Made by a program: the position numbers and the translations under genes. Source: Sepiola atlantica (Eukaryota > Mollusca > Cephalopoda > Sepiida > Sepiolidae). Taken from it: a stretch of DNA of 64,000 nt. Shown here piece by piece: positions 55,620 to 64,000 of this stretch (positions are counted from its first letter, which is position 1; each line of letters opens with the position of its first letter). The DNA lies in contig OY744519.1 of assembly GCA_963556195.1 (NCBI GenBank), forward strand, positions 104,452,500-104,516,499, written 5' to 3'. Below the pieces are notes generated by a model, which ran no database searches, was not told the DNA's origin, and was given only the letters and a program-made list of their open reading frames with translations.

Positions 55620-56400
55620 ATTCGACTTATCTGCTCTGAAAGGTCTATAATGTACGACTTGCCAAAAGTTCATGGACCTAGCATTTCTTTTGCACCCTAT
55701 TTCATCAATACAGTGTTTAGTATAACATGCACTGGCAAAATGATTTGTTGATATTCCCAAGCTTGTACATAATTCTTATCAGGCCCATTGTATATCTAAT
55801 TCCATATAATATGTGCCCTGTAGACACACATTATCCCGCCTTAAGGATACTAAGTTCCTTCTATCCTTCGATATTAATAGTCTGTTTAGTAAGATACCAT
55901 TATATTAAACCATTAATATTTACCATTTCCTGAACAAATATGTGTTCAACGTATAGAGATGGCAACCAGATAAGTTTTTCTTAAGCTCAACACTATTATG
56001 TAGCTCCAAATTGATGAACAGCCTTCTTGATCGTTTGTTAGCAAATGTTTCTCGTTGTACATTCAGAAAACCAATTGTTTTCTAAAACTTTCAACTCTGT
56101 ATTTATACACGTTACTTTGATGACACGTTTGCTTGTTTTGCGTTAGGAAGTCGTGCATCTTAGTTTTTCTGTTATTTGTATCCATCATTACCATGGAGGG
56201 CGAATATAACGGTCCTCTCCGATTTCTTGTTTTTTTGGTTTCCGGTGTTAGTTCAACGTTTGAAACCTCTTTGTATAAAAACAACCTTTACAGCTCACTT
56301 ATAGAGCTCTTAAGATCTGTTCTAATAATAACATTGACGTACAACTCGGTAAAGTTACTTTTATCAATAATGGATATCTCATCAATATTATAAAAGCAGA
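55620..56400 (+). pseudogene. Penelope-like element reverse transcriptase fragment
   Basis: Near 55650-55740 one frame reads MYDLPKVHGPSISFAPYFIN then TGKMI, matching the YGLPKxHKP...RPI motif of Penelope-like RTs. Near 56100-56140 is IYTRYFDDTFACF, the catalytic YxDDTF box, with both Asp present. From about 56265 come FVYKNNLYSS and then LKICSNNNIDVQLGKVTF with INNGY in overlapping frames, the C-terminal RT/thumb pattern. Parts between are missing and stops occur, so it is inactive. Confidence 0.65.
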
Positions 56401-56409
56401 CTATTGCAC

Positions 56410-57165
56410 AGAAATCTGCACATTTAAATAGCGCAACATCTATTGGCTTAGCTCGAAACGTTTATATATATTTAAACTAATCGTGGCTTGCGTGTTCAGA
56501 CGGCCAAGTCATTGAGTGTAAGATCTTTTCTTCTACTCTACGCTGTTTAAAAGTAGTTTACATAAATCGACCCCCTTTTCCATAAAGATGTTTTACCTAC
56601 TAATCAAAAGAATTCCGTTATTTATTAATTCCGTTGTCAATGTTGAGCTGACTAAGTAGGTAGATCAACCCAAACGTTAAATGTGAGAATCTCCTAACAC
56701 ATCCCAAGTGCCATTCGAACGCACAAGGTTTCGAGAACATCTGGGAACTTACGGGACAATGAGTCTCCCATCGGAGACGATTTGCTTACTATAAATACTT
56801 GTGCTAGCACATATTTCGGTGAGTCGTTCTCTGTGTTACATAGAGTGTTAGGTCGAACGTGTACCTCAATATATTTGAGGCGATTGTTATTAACATCTCT
56901 AAACCTAGCTCGTGTAGACAAAAAATATATGGATGAGTTTTTACAACGATTTGGGGAATTCATCTAATCGTTGAGAGATTTACCTCTTTCCTCACCCCTT
57001 GTCTCTATAGCGCTGAAAAAAGTCCACTCTTTTCCTACTAATTCGATACTGTTTTAGCTTTGAATCGTTGTCATTATCAAACGTTTTCTTCTGATTAAAA
57101 TCATATAAATCGTGCCTTAAAGAAAATGGTATAGAATATATACTTAATATATTATCTTATACTAT
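56410..57165. other. No gene recognised
   Basis: An 89-codon minus-strand frame (56694-56963) has mixed composition and overlaps a + strand frame. Neither shows a known motif. It may be the flank of the Penelope-like copy. Confidence 0.4.
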
Positions 57166-57167
57166 GA

Positions 57168-57307
<140 letters not shown>

Positions 57308-57309
57308 AT

Positions 57310-57845
57310 TATGTGAATATTCCTTATTTAGTATGCATTAAATAAGGTATACATTTCATTGAAATTGGACCTGTTTGAATTTTCGGTGGACCGATGATTT
57401 AAATTTAAGTATGTGTGGTGGGGGATTGTGCCCCGAGTACCATCTTAATATTATCAAAATTTGCTGAAACTTTGGGAATATACATCATTTTTGGCCATTT
57501 ACCTATGGTTTAAATTTAATTTGAATCAAAGGGAAACAGTTTTCAGGAGGGGCGGGGGCCTTTTAATATTATCAAAGTTTGCTGAAATTTTGGGAATAGA
57601 CAACAATTTGGTCATTTACCTATGGTTTAAATTTAATTTGAATCTAAGGGAAAACAGTTTTCACTGAGGGGGAGGGGCGCCCAGTGACTCTCAGTGTTGA
57701 AGTGATATATCTATTATATAGCCTATGACCTTCACTGACAGGTCAGTAGTCCACATGCTAATTATCAAGCAATTCTGTCCAGCGGTTTGGGTGAACATAA
57801 AACACAAAGATCAGGCGAACACATACATACACAGAGTTACTATTT
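57310..57845 (+). repeat. Dispersed repeat family C, copy 2, with internal duplication
   Basis: Reverse-complement match to 38208-38595: TATACATTTCATTGAAATTG, TTTCGGTGGACCGATGATTT, CATTTACCTATGGTTTAAAT, CAATTCTGTCCAGCGGTTTG. A block of about 125 bp (ATTATCAAAATTTGCTGAAA to AAACAGTTTTCA) is present twice here and once in copy 1. TA-rich sequence flanks both ends. Confidence 0.85.
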
Positions 57846-57917
57846 TTTATATATATAGATATATATTAATTAATTAAATTTTTATAGATTAATTTTTGCG
57901 AGCATAAAATTAAGACA

Positions 57918-58021
<104 letters not shown>

Positions 58022-58024
58022 CTA

Positions 58025-58785
58025 ATATCATACTCGTTCCAGGACGTACATAAGCAATAAACAGTTTTAAATTTTAATGGTATTTTAATCTATATACCAT
58101 TAAAAAGGTTTTGTAGTTTGTCTGTTTGTACGCAAATAGAAACATGTGATTGCTTGACTAAAAAGAAATAGGCAAATTACTTAGTGGTTTTCACGATATC
58201 AATACCCGAATTCGAATCTCACGTACATCTAAAGGATTTTTTAAACTTAATATATGTTTTATAAATTTAAAGAAATAAACATATCATAATGATATAAAAA
58301 AATCACATGACTATTGATTTATTTAGTAACCCGTATATAAGTAAACCTACAAGTTATTCGGCATTCGGTGAAAGCAAATTATTGTATGTTTTAACATAAT
58401 TTCTACTGTTTTTTTTGCCAATAAAAATGATACGTTAATACATTATCATAGTTACTTACTCTCCCATGCAAGTGCTCAGTAGCATATTTCATTCTACGAA
58501 ATTTCACAAATATTTTTATCGTACTTGTTATATTGGTAGAAACTAGATAAAGATGGGAATTGACATACCAATATACTGTACCAACACCGCTCAAGAAGCG
58601 AGTATAAACTAATTGTCGTATTCTCAAAGAATGACAGAAATGAAAGTTACATTTTTCGAAAAGATTTTATATCAGAATGAAATTTATTTCCCCTTGAACA
58701 ATGAAGTTTAGCTTTACCCCAACATACGTTTTCATCAAGCTTATCCCGATGTTAGATACTCAATTACCTCCCTTAGTGTTAAGCA
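58025..58785. other. No gene recognised
   Basis: AT-rich with short frames. CCGAATTCGAATCTCACG near 58207 resembles a tRNA B box, but there is no convincing A box. Confidence 0.45.

Positions 58786-58787
<2 letters not shown>

Positions 58788-58832
<45 letters not shown>
58788..58832. repeat. (TA)n microsatellite
   Basis: About 22 TA units. Confidence 0.95.
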
Positions 58833-58835
<3 letters not shown>

Positions 58836-58989
58836 TGCACAATGGAGCCCACCACCAAATTCACCATAGCTGTTTGAATAGGTGTCGGGACCGGGGTTGT
58901 TCAATTTTGGAGACGTGTTTGTTAAATCCTTCGTGCCTAAAAGGTTTAGACTTTGAAAATGCCTAAATATCTCTTTAAATCTTTTTAGT

Positions 58990-59290
58990 TGCAGAAGTCT
59001 AAATTTTTAAATTCTAAATATTTTAAAAACTTCTTAATTTTAACAACTTCTTAATTTCGAAAAATTTGAATTTTAAATTCAAATTAAACTATTAAAAAAT
59101 TAAATTCTAAATATTTTAGCAACTTCTTAATTTTAACAATTTTTTAACTTGTAAAAATTGAATTTAAATTAAACAATTAAAAAAATTAAATTTAAATTAA
59201 ATTTAAATTTAAATTTAAGGTGGGATATTAGGTTATTAAATGTTAAATATTTTAACAACTTCGTAATTATTAATTTCATAAATCCTCTAA
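58990..59290. repeat. AT-only degenerate tandem repeat
   Basis: ATTCTAAATATTTTAAAAAC at 59011 and ATTCTAAATATTTTAGCAAC at 59104 (period 93), with a weaker third start at about 59238. AAATTTAAATTTAAATT palindromic words fill 59170-59218. Confidence 0.8.
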
Positions 59291-59554
59291 ATTATTTGTT
59301 AGGGCTAGATATCTGAAATTCGTTTATATGCTTATGGCAGACAATCAAATAGCGATTGTGGTTGCGAGGGTGATTTGAGGCTTTGACCTAAATTTACATC
59401 CTGTCCCTATGACCTAGACTTATAATTTGACCCAGACAAGTAACATCCGTTCTGGATATGGTCGATTCCACACATCTGTCAAAGTATTATGACGTTTTAT
59501 TCTTGTTAACGTAGACAGGCAACTTCCGTCTGATAACGTCGTTTGATAAGTAGA

Positions 59555-60015
59555 TGTTTCAACGAATTTATTGTAGATTTCTTACCGAGGAGAGTAGTTT
59601 TTTGTTTGCTTGGCTTGCGGGAGAGTGATTATTATCGAAAATAATCTCATTCATTGTGATAATTTTTATCGGATCCGGAAGAGAAAATGACCGAATACAT
59701 CACGTCGTTTTAATTTCATTCGAATTGGATTTACCGGAGATTTTATTTGGCCAGGAAGTTATGGCTTATACTGTTCCGATCACCTCATAAGAACTTTGCA
59801 CTTTGAACATTATAATTATTCAAATCCAAGTGAGTTTTCTGAACATTTCTTATGTTTTGGTTTCATTATCGTTTTATTAATTTGCATACACATTGGATAC
59901 ATTTTTCACTGTCATTTACTGCATCGATTATATACGTACTTTCGTATATAGTCAATACCTGATTACTTCCCTTTATGTTAGTTTCGTATTTATGCCAATC
60001 ATGACCTTTACAACA
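59555..60015 (-). mobile_element. Candidate 3' LTR of the Gypsy element
   Basis: On the minus strand it starts TGTTGTAAAGGTCATGATTG directly after a polypurine tract and plausibly ends ...GTTGAAACA at 59555, giving a TG...CA unit of about 461 bp. An ATAAA-type poly(A) signal lies in the last 20 bp. The 5' LTR is outside the window, so the right-hand end is a proposal. It shows no obvious similarity to the LTRs at 13.7 and 23.8 kb, so it is a different family. Confidence 0.5.
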
Positions 60016-60024
60016 CCTTCCCCT
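60016..60024 (-). other. Polypurine tract
   Basis: AGGGGAAGG on the minus strand, immediately before the TG of the candidate LTR, where second-strand synthesis is primed in LTR elements. Confidence 0.6.
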
Positions 60025-60051
60025 GAAGCTGAAATCTTCCCGATTTTAGCT

Positions 60052-60390
60052 TTAGTACCGTTTCCTTTTAGGATCAGGGCTTAAACGCCTGATGCTTTTC
60101 CCTTTTCTGGTGCTCTTCCTTCTCGTCTGCGTTACCTGCGGTAAGGAATTCTGTCCACCCCGTATGGTATGTTCAGGGGATACATTCATGGTTTCAGGTA
60201 TACATACTGGCTTTGGTATATCAAATGTATCACATAATGTTTCCATTGGAATTTCTTCTGTATTTTGCGAAATTCTGGGACGGATTTGATTTATGTGTCT
60301 TTTACAGACAAAACTTGGGCATTGAATGGTATAAACCATGTTCCCAATTCTTTTCATAATGAAACGGTCCACCCAATGATTTTTTTCCAT
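60052..60390 (-). pseudogene. Gypsy integrase C-terminal segment
   Basis: The 112-codon frame begins MEKNHWVDRFIMKRIGNMVY, in the position of the chromatin-binding C-terminal module of Gypsy integrases. It then has a basic tail (RRKSTRKGKSIRRLS). It is separated from the integrase core at 60401-61048 by one frameshift in a T/A-rich run near 60405-60415. The methionine is internal and is not a real start. Confidence 0.65.
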
Positions 60391-60400
60391 TCTGAAAATT

Positions 60401-61048
60401 TTAAAAATACACTTTGTTCCCTGAGGAATAGCACTTTACTTTCAAGTTTTCTCCTTTAGAACTTTTCTTCTTCTCAGGTATAAGTCTATCGAAGATAGAT
60501 CTAATTTTTCTAGCAAACATCAGTTCTGCAGGGGATGAATTAACATTATTATTTGGGTTCGGGGTTACCCTGTAGATTGCTAGAAATGTTTGTATAGTTT
60601 GCTCATTTGTGTCCATATTCAGGTTTTTCTTTATTGCCCTTTTAAATGTGTCCACAAATTTTTTAGGATGGTAAACAGGTGTCGTGATATGTTTAATATC
60701 TAGCGATTTGCAGAATTCTTTAAATTCGTGACCTGTAAATGCTGTACCATTGTCACTTACTATGGTTGTTGGTACACCAAAACGGCTAAAGATTTCGTTA
60801 AGTGCATTTACAGTGTTCCTTGCAGTTGGATGTCTGGTTTTAAATATCTCTGGCCATTTAGAGAAAGAATCTACTACAATTAAGTAGAAAAAAACATTTA
60901 GAGGTCCGGCATAATCAATATGTAGACGTGACCAATGTAGGTCCGTTTTCGGCCATGGAGTCGTTTTTACTGGCGGATCTCGGGTGCTAACTGACATCCT
61001 TTGCATGCTTTGACACAGTTTTCTACTTCTTTGTCCATACCAGGCCAA
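60401..61048 (-). pseudogene. Gypsy integrase catalytic core, frameshifted and lacking its Glu
   Basis: This frame carries the RNase H-fold core that joins retrotransposon DNA to the host chromosome. The first catalytic Asp is in LHIDYAGPLN and the second in VSDNGTAFTG. The third residue, a Glu about 35 positions after the second Asp, should follow a HP motif. Here VYHP passes straight to KKFVDTFKRA (near 60660), so about seven or eight residues, including the Glu, are missing by in-frame deletion. The rest of the core (NSSPAELMFARKIRS) is normal. The frame joins the long upstream reading frame by a frameshift near 60985. Confidence 0.8.
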
Positions 61049-63993
61049 TATACGTATCCTCTAATTAAGGATTTCATTCTTGAAATGCCAGGATGACCTG
61101 TATGGAATTCCATTAATATTTTCCTTCGTAATGCCTGTGGAATTACGATTCTATCAGCATACATAGGTACACCTTCACAAATTGAAAAAACTGTAGTTTG
61201 TCCTACTTTGTTACTTTTTTCCCTCAGTCCTAATTGAGTTTTCATTTTCTTTATGAAAATGTCTTTTTCAGCTTCTCTTTTAATCTCTTCAAGAGTTATT
61301 GGAAGTTCACGTATCATATTACACATTGAACTTGTACATTCGCTTTCATCTTTAAGAGCAGCAATTACTGTCTCTTCGAAACTTTCGTTTCTTTTTGGAA
61401 TCAACCTTGATAGTGCATCCGCGTGTCCTAACTTTTTCGATGACACATGCTCCATCTTAAACTGATAGTTTAAGAGAGTTACAGCCCATCGCTGTAGTCG
61501 ATTTGCGGTATGCTTAGAAATGCCTTTCTTTGATCCAAATATCGTAATCAAGGGTTTATGGTCTGTTTGCAATGTGAAGGTTCGTCCATGGAGAAATCGA
61601 TTATACTTTTTGACTCCAAATACTATCGACAAAGCCTCCTTTTCAATCTGGCTATAGTTTTTCTCAGCTGCAACCAAAGTTCTTGATGCATGAACGATTG
61701 CTTTTGTTGTTCCATCCTCATACTTATGGAGTAATGCAGCGCCAACGCCGTAATCACTGGCGTCCGTTGCTAGTACTAACTCCTTGTCTGGATCAAAATG
61801 CGCCAATGCCAAGTCTGATAGTAGACATTTCTTAATTTTTTGGAAGGCAGATTCACATTCCTTATTCCAACTCCATTTACTACCCTTTTTTAGTAACTCG
61901 TTAAGGGGAGCTCTCAAATTATGCACATTAGGTATGTATATCGCGTAATATTGAACCAATCCCAAAAATGATTGTAGCTTCGGTACTGAGTCTGGAGCAG
62001 GCATCTTTTCAATTGCTTCGGCCCGTTGTGGATCTGGTCTTCGTCCCTCTTTGTCGATTATTTGACCAAGGTATCTGATCCTTTCCATAAAGAAATCGCA
62101 TTTCTCCGGGCTCAATCTGAAACCAAACTCCTCTATTCTCTTAAATACTTCTCTGACGTGCTTCTTGTGTTCATGCAAATTTCTGCTCTTTATCAGGATA
62201 TCGTCAAGGTATGCCATTGAAAATTCCAATCCTGCGAGCATCGTATCCATAACCTGTTGAAACAGAGCAGGGGCGACCTTTAATCCGAACGGAAGTCTTT
62301 TTAGTTTAAAAATACCCTTATGCGTGTTAATGCACAGGTACTTTGAACATTCGTCATTGACTTTGATTTGCAAGTATGCATCCGAGAGATCAATTTTGGA
62401 AAAAAAATTTCCTCCGTTTAGTTTTGAGAATAGATCTTCTGCCGACGGAAGGGGGTAATTGTGGTCCTGCAAACAGTCATTAAGACCCGTCGAAAAGTCA
62501 GCACAGACTCTTATTTTGTTATTCTTTTTCTTCACATATACCGTCGGACTTGCCCAATCCGTGTGGTCAACCTTTTCAATGACGTCTAATTGTAGAAGTC
62601 TCTCCAACTCCTTCTCTATTGCGTCCATCGATGAAAAAGGTACATTTCTGTTAGGCTTGACCACTGGGGTGGCATTTTTCTTCACCTCAAATTTTGCTTC
62701 TGTTTTCACACAGTATCCAAGTTTTTCGGCAAAAACTTTTGGGAATTCTGCATTTAAATCGTCCATGAAGCCTTCTATTTGGTTTGATTTCTCTGTGGTC
62801 AACCTATTACAAAAAGAATTAACCGGTCGTTCCCATAAGTTTAACAGGACAATCCAATCCACTCCAAATAGACTTGTGTTCCTTCCTGGTACTACGTACA
62901 CTTTGGACTTGTGTGTTTGACCACCAAATGACACATTGCACCTCAGTTCTCCTTTGAATTCCAACCTTTTGCCGCACACACTCTTCGCCATCTTGCTGGT
63001 TTTTCTTAGTTCAGGTCGACCGATCCTTCTCCAGATATCTTCATCTATGATGCTAATGTCCGCACCACTATCCAGGAGTAATGTTACAGGATGTCTATTT
63101 ATCTTTACATCGACATATTTGCGCCTTTCGCAGCCTTTCTCTTTCCTTGTGCGAAGCGTATTAACTTTGTCGGTCCTTCGTTTTTTCCTCTGGTTACAAT
63201 ATGTTCCCTTGTGGCCTTTGAATCCACATTCGTAACATATCCTATTCTCTGAACCAGCAGATCTTTTTGGTGTGTCTTGTACTTCCGCAGCATTCACAAC
63301 TTTGGACTTGTACATTCTGGGAGTCTTTTGTTCCTGGGCCTTGTATGTTCTAGAGGTCCTTTGCCTTTTTACATGTTGTATCTTGTAAACGCTTTTTTCT
63401 TCAATGTGGGTGTTGTCTCTTTTGATATTAATGAGACGGTGACACTCCTCGGTTACCTTTTGTAAAGTTACATTCGGGTCCGACTCCATAATTGTCAGGA
63501 TCCGGGATCTGACATCTTTGTCCCTTGGTGCTGTGAGTCCTTGTACAAAGATTAAACATTTAAATAAATCTGCCGAAATTTCATTTAATTTAAATGATTC
63601 ACATAAGCAATTTACAGTACATGCATATTCTAAATAGTCTTCGGATTCCGACTTCTGTAAATTTAAACGTTTATATCTAGAATGAAAAAGGCTGTCTCTT
63701 TTATCAAATATTCTAGATAAGGTATTGATTGTCTCTTCAAAATTCACTTCCTCCGGTTTTTTGGGTAAAATTAAATTAGCATACTTGGTGTTTTCGTCCG
63801 TCCCCAGTTTTTGTAGTAACAGCGTAACTTTTTCTTCGTCGGTCCAGTCCGAACATCTTTTTGTAAAAACTGTTTCGTACCTTCTATAGTATGCTGGAAA
63901 TGTAACGCCAGTATCGGGAGAGTAGTGAAATTCTGACAAAGAATTTGAAATACCATCTGCAGAAAAATTAGTTTTCTTCCTATCTGTCGACAT
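60967..63993 (-). CDS. Gypsy (Mag clade) gag-pol polyprotein, 1008 residues
   Basis: One uninterrupted frame encodes gag and most of pol. Residues about 25-195 are a capsid-like gag (FPAYYRRYETVF, LLLQKLGTDENTKY). The CCHC knuckle is C253-X2-C256-X4-H261-X4-C266. Protease: LLLDSGADISII with Asp308. RT: Asp535 in FSKIDLSDAY, LPFGLKVAPALFQQ at 568-580, and YLDD at 595-598. RNase H: Asp744, Glu786 and Asp811. Integrase zinc finger: H964, H967, C997, C1000. It makes the particle, cuts itself and copies RNA to DNA. Gag and pol share one frame with no slip site, as in many Mag/SURL/Steamer-like elements. The ATG at 63993 precedes a typical gag and is the only good start, but the window ends 7 bases upstream. 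The frame is lost at about 60985. It looks recent: the catalytic residues up to RNase H are all present. Confidence 0.9.
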   Translation of the reverse strand: MSTDRKKTNFSADGISNSLSEFHYSPDTGVTFPAYYRRYETVFTKRCSDWTDEEKVTLLLQKLGTDENTKYANLILPKKPEEVNFEETINTLSRIFDKRDSLFHSRYKRLNLQKSESEDYLEYACTVNCLCESFKLNEISADLFKCLIFVQGLTAPRDKDVRSRILTIMESDPNVTLQKVTEECHRLINIKRDNTHIEEKSVYKIQHVKRQRTSRTYKAQEQKTPRMYKSKVVNAAEVQDTPKRSAGSENRICYECGFKGHKGTYCNQRKKRRTDKVNTLRTRKEKGCERRKYVDVKINRHPVTLLLDSGADISIIDEDIWRRIGRPELRKTSKMAKSVCGKRLEFKGELRCNVSFGGQTHKSKVYVVPGRNTSLFGVDWIVLLNLWERPVNSFCNRLTTEKSNQIEGFMDDLNAEFPKVFAEKLGYCVKTEAKFEVKKNATPVVKPNRNVPFSSMDAIEKELERLLQLDVIEKVDHTDWASPTVYVKKKNNKIRVCADFSTGLNDCLQDHNYPLPSAEDLFSKLNGGNFFSKIDLSDAYLQIKVNDECSKYLCINTHKGIFKLKRLPFGLKVAPALFQQVMDTMLAGLEFSMAYLDDILIKSRNLHEHKKHVREVFKRIEEFGFRLSPEKCDFFMERIRYLGQIIDKEGRRPDPQRAEAIEKMPAPDSVPKLQSFLGLVQYYAIYIPNVHNLRAPLNELLKKGSKWSWNKECESAFQKIKKCLLSDLALAHFDPDKELVLATDASDYGVGAALLHKYEDGTTKAIVHASRTLVAAEKNYSQIEKEALSIVFGVKKYNRFLHGRTFTLQTDHKPLITIFGSKKGISKHTANRLQRWAVTLLNYQFKMEHVSSKKLGHADALSRLIPKRNESFEETVIAALKDESECTSSMCNMIRELPITLEEIKREAEKDIFIKKMKTQLGLREKSNKVGQTTVFSICEGVPMYADRIVIPQALRRKILMEFHTGHPGISRMKSLIRGYVYWPGMDKEVENCVKACKGCQLAPEIRQ

Positions 63994-64000
63994 TTGAATT

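Noticed and set aside
58160..58240. tRNA-like SINE from GAATTCGAATCTC
   Set aside because: The B-box-like word has no adequate A box and no second copy in the window.
62459..62920. 153-codon + strand protein
   Set aside because: It is the antisense shadow of the Gypsy RT region.

Overview
The window is AT-rich eukaryotic DNA dominated by transposon remains and simple-sequence repeats. I find no intact cellular gene, no rRNA and no convincing functional tRNA gene. The content points to a lophotrochozoan invertebrate, most likely a mollusc and perhaps a coleoid cephalopod. The reasons are the very dense (TA)n, (CA)n and (GA)n tracts, a Mag/Steamer-like Gypsy element, decayed RLE-type LINEs, RTE, Jockey-superfamily, Tx1/L1-like and Penelope-like fragments. 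Species assignment is inference; there is no marker gene.

Layout: 0-7 kb holds two antisense pieces of one decayed LINE family (about 965-1330 and 4200-6500). 7.7-8.3 kb is a pyrimidine-only tract. 10.4-20.3 kb is a cluster of at least seven pieces of the same LINE family, all on the + strand, several next to (AAT)n tracts. Interleaved with it from 13 to 24 kb are minisatellites (units of about 62, 70, 40, 35 and 19 bp) and two LTRs of one Gypsy family; the LTR at 23.8-24.3 kb is followed by a primer-binding site. 25-30 kb holds RTE-type LINE pieces and a long tandem array (26.3-27.75 kb, unit 240-310 bp). 30-39 kb is non-coding with microsatellites, a perfect 56-bp palindrome, a tandem duplication of cryptic TACACA sequence and several dispersed repeat families. 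39.65-43.4 kb is a nearly full-length Jockey-superfamily LINE whose reading frame is broken. 45.4-46.0 kb has two copies of a repeat, one containing a U2 snRNA fragment. 46.8-49.2 kb has more LINE 3' ends in both orientations. 50-59 kb has further repeats, a 232-bp foldback MITE and two Penelope-like fragments on opposite strands.

59.55-64.0 kb is the best-preserved protein-coding sequence: a minus-strand Mag-clade Gypsy retrotransposon with a 1008-residue gag-protease-RT-RNase H-integrase zinc-finger reading frame, then a frameshifted integrase core, a C-terminal segment, a polypurine tract and a candidate 3' LTR. Its start lies 7 bases from the window edge, so the 5' LTR is outside.

These units do not form a host pathway. 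The window is a record of layered insertion and decay. The signals most worth checking are a dispersed hairpin carrying a CTCF-like motif, the U2-linked repeat, the LINE family tied to TAA tracts, and several near-perfect palindromes. I did not find a convincing undescribed functional system.
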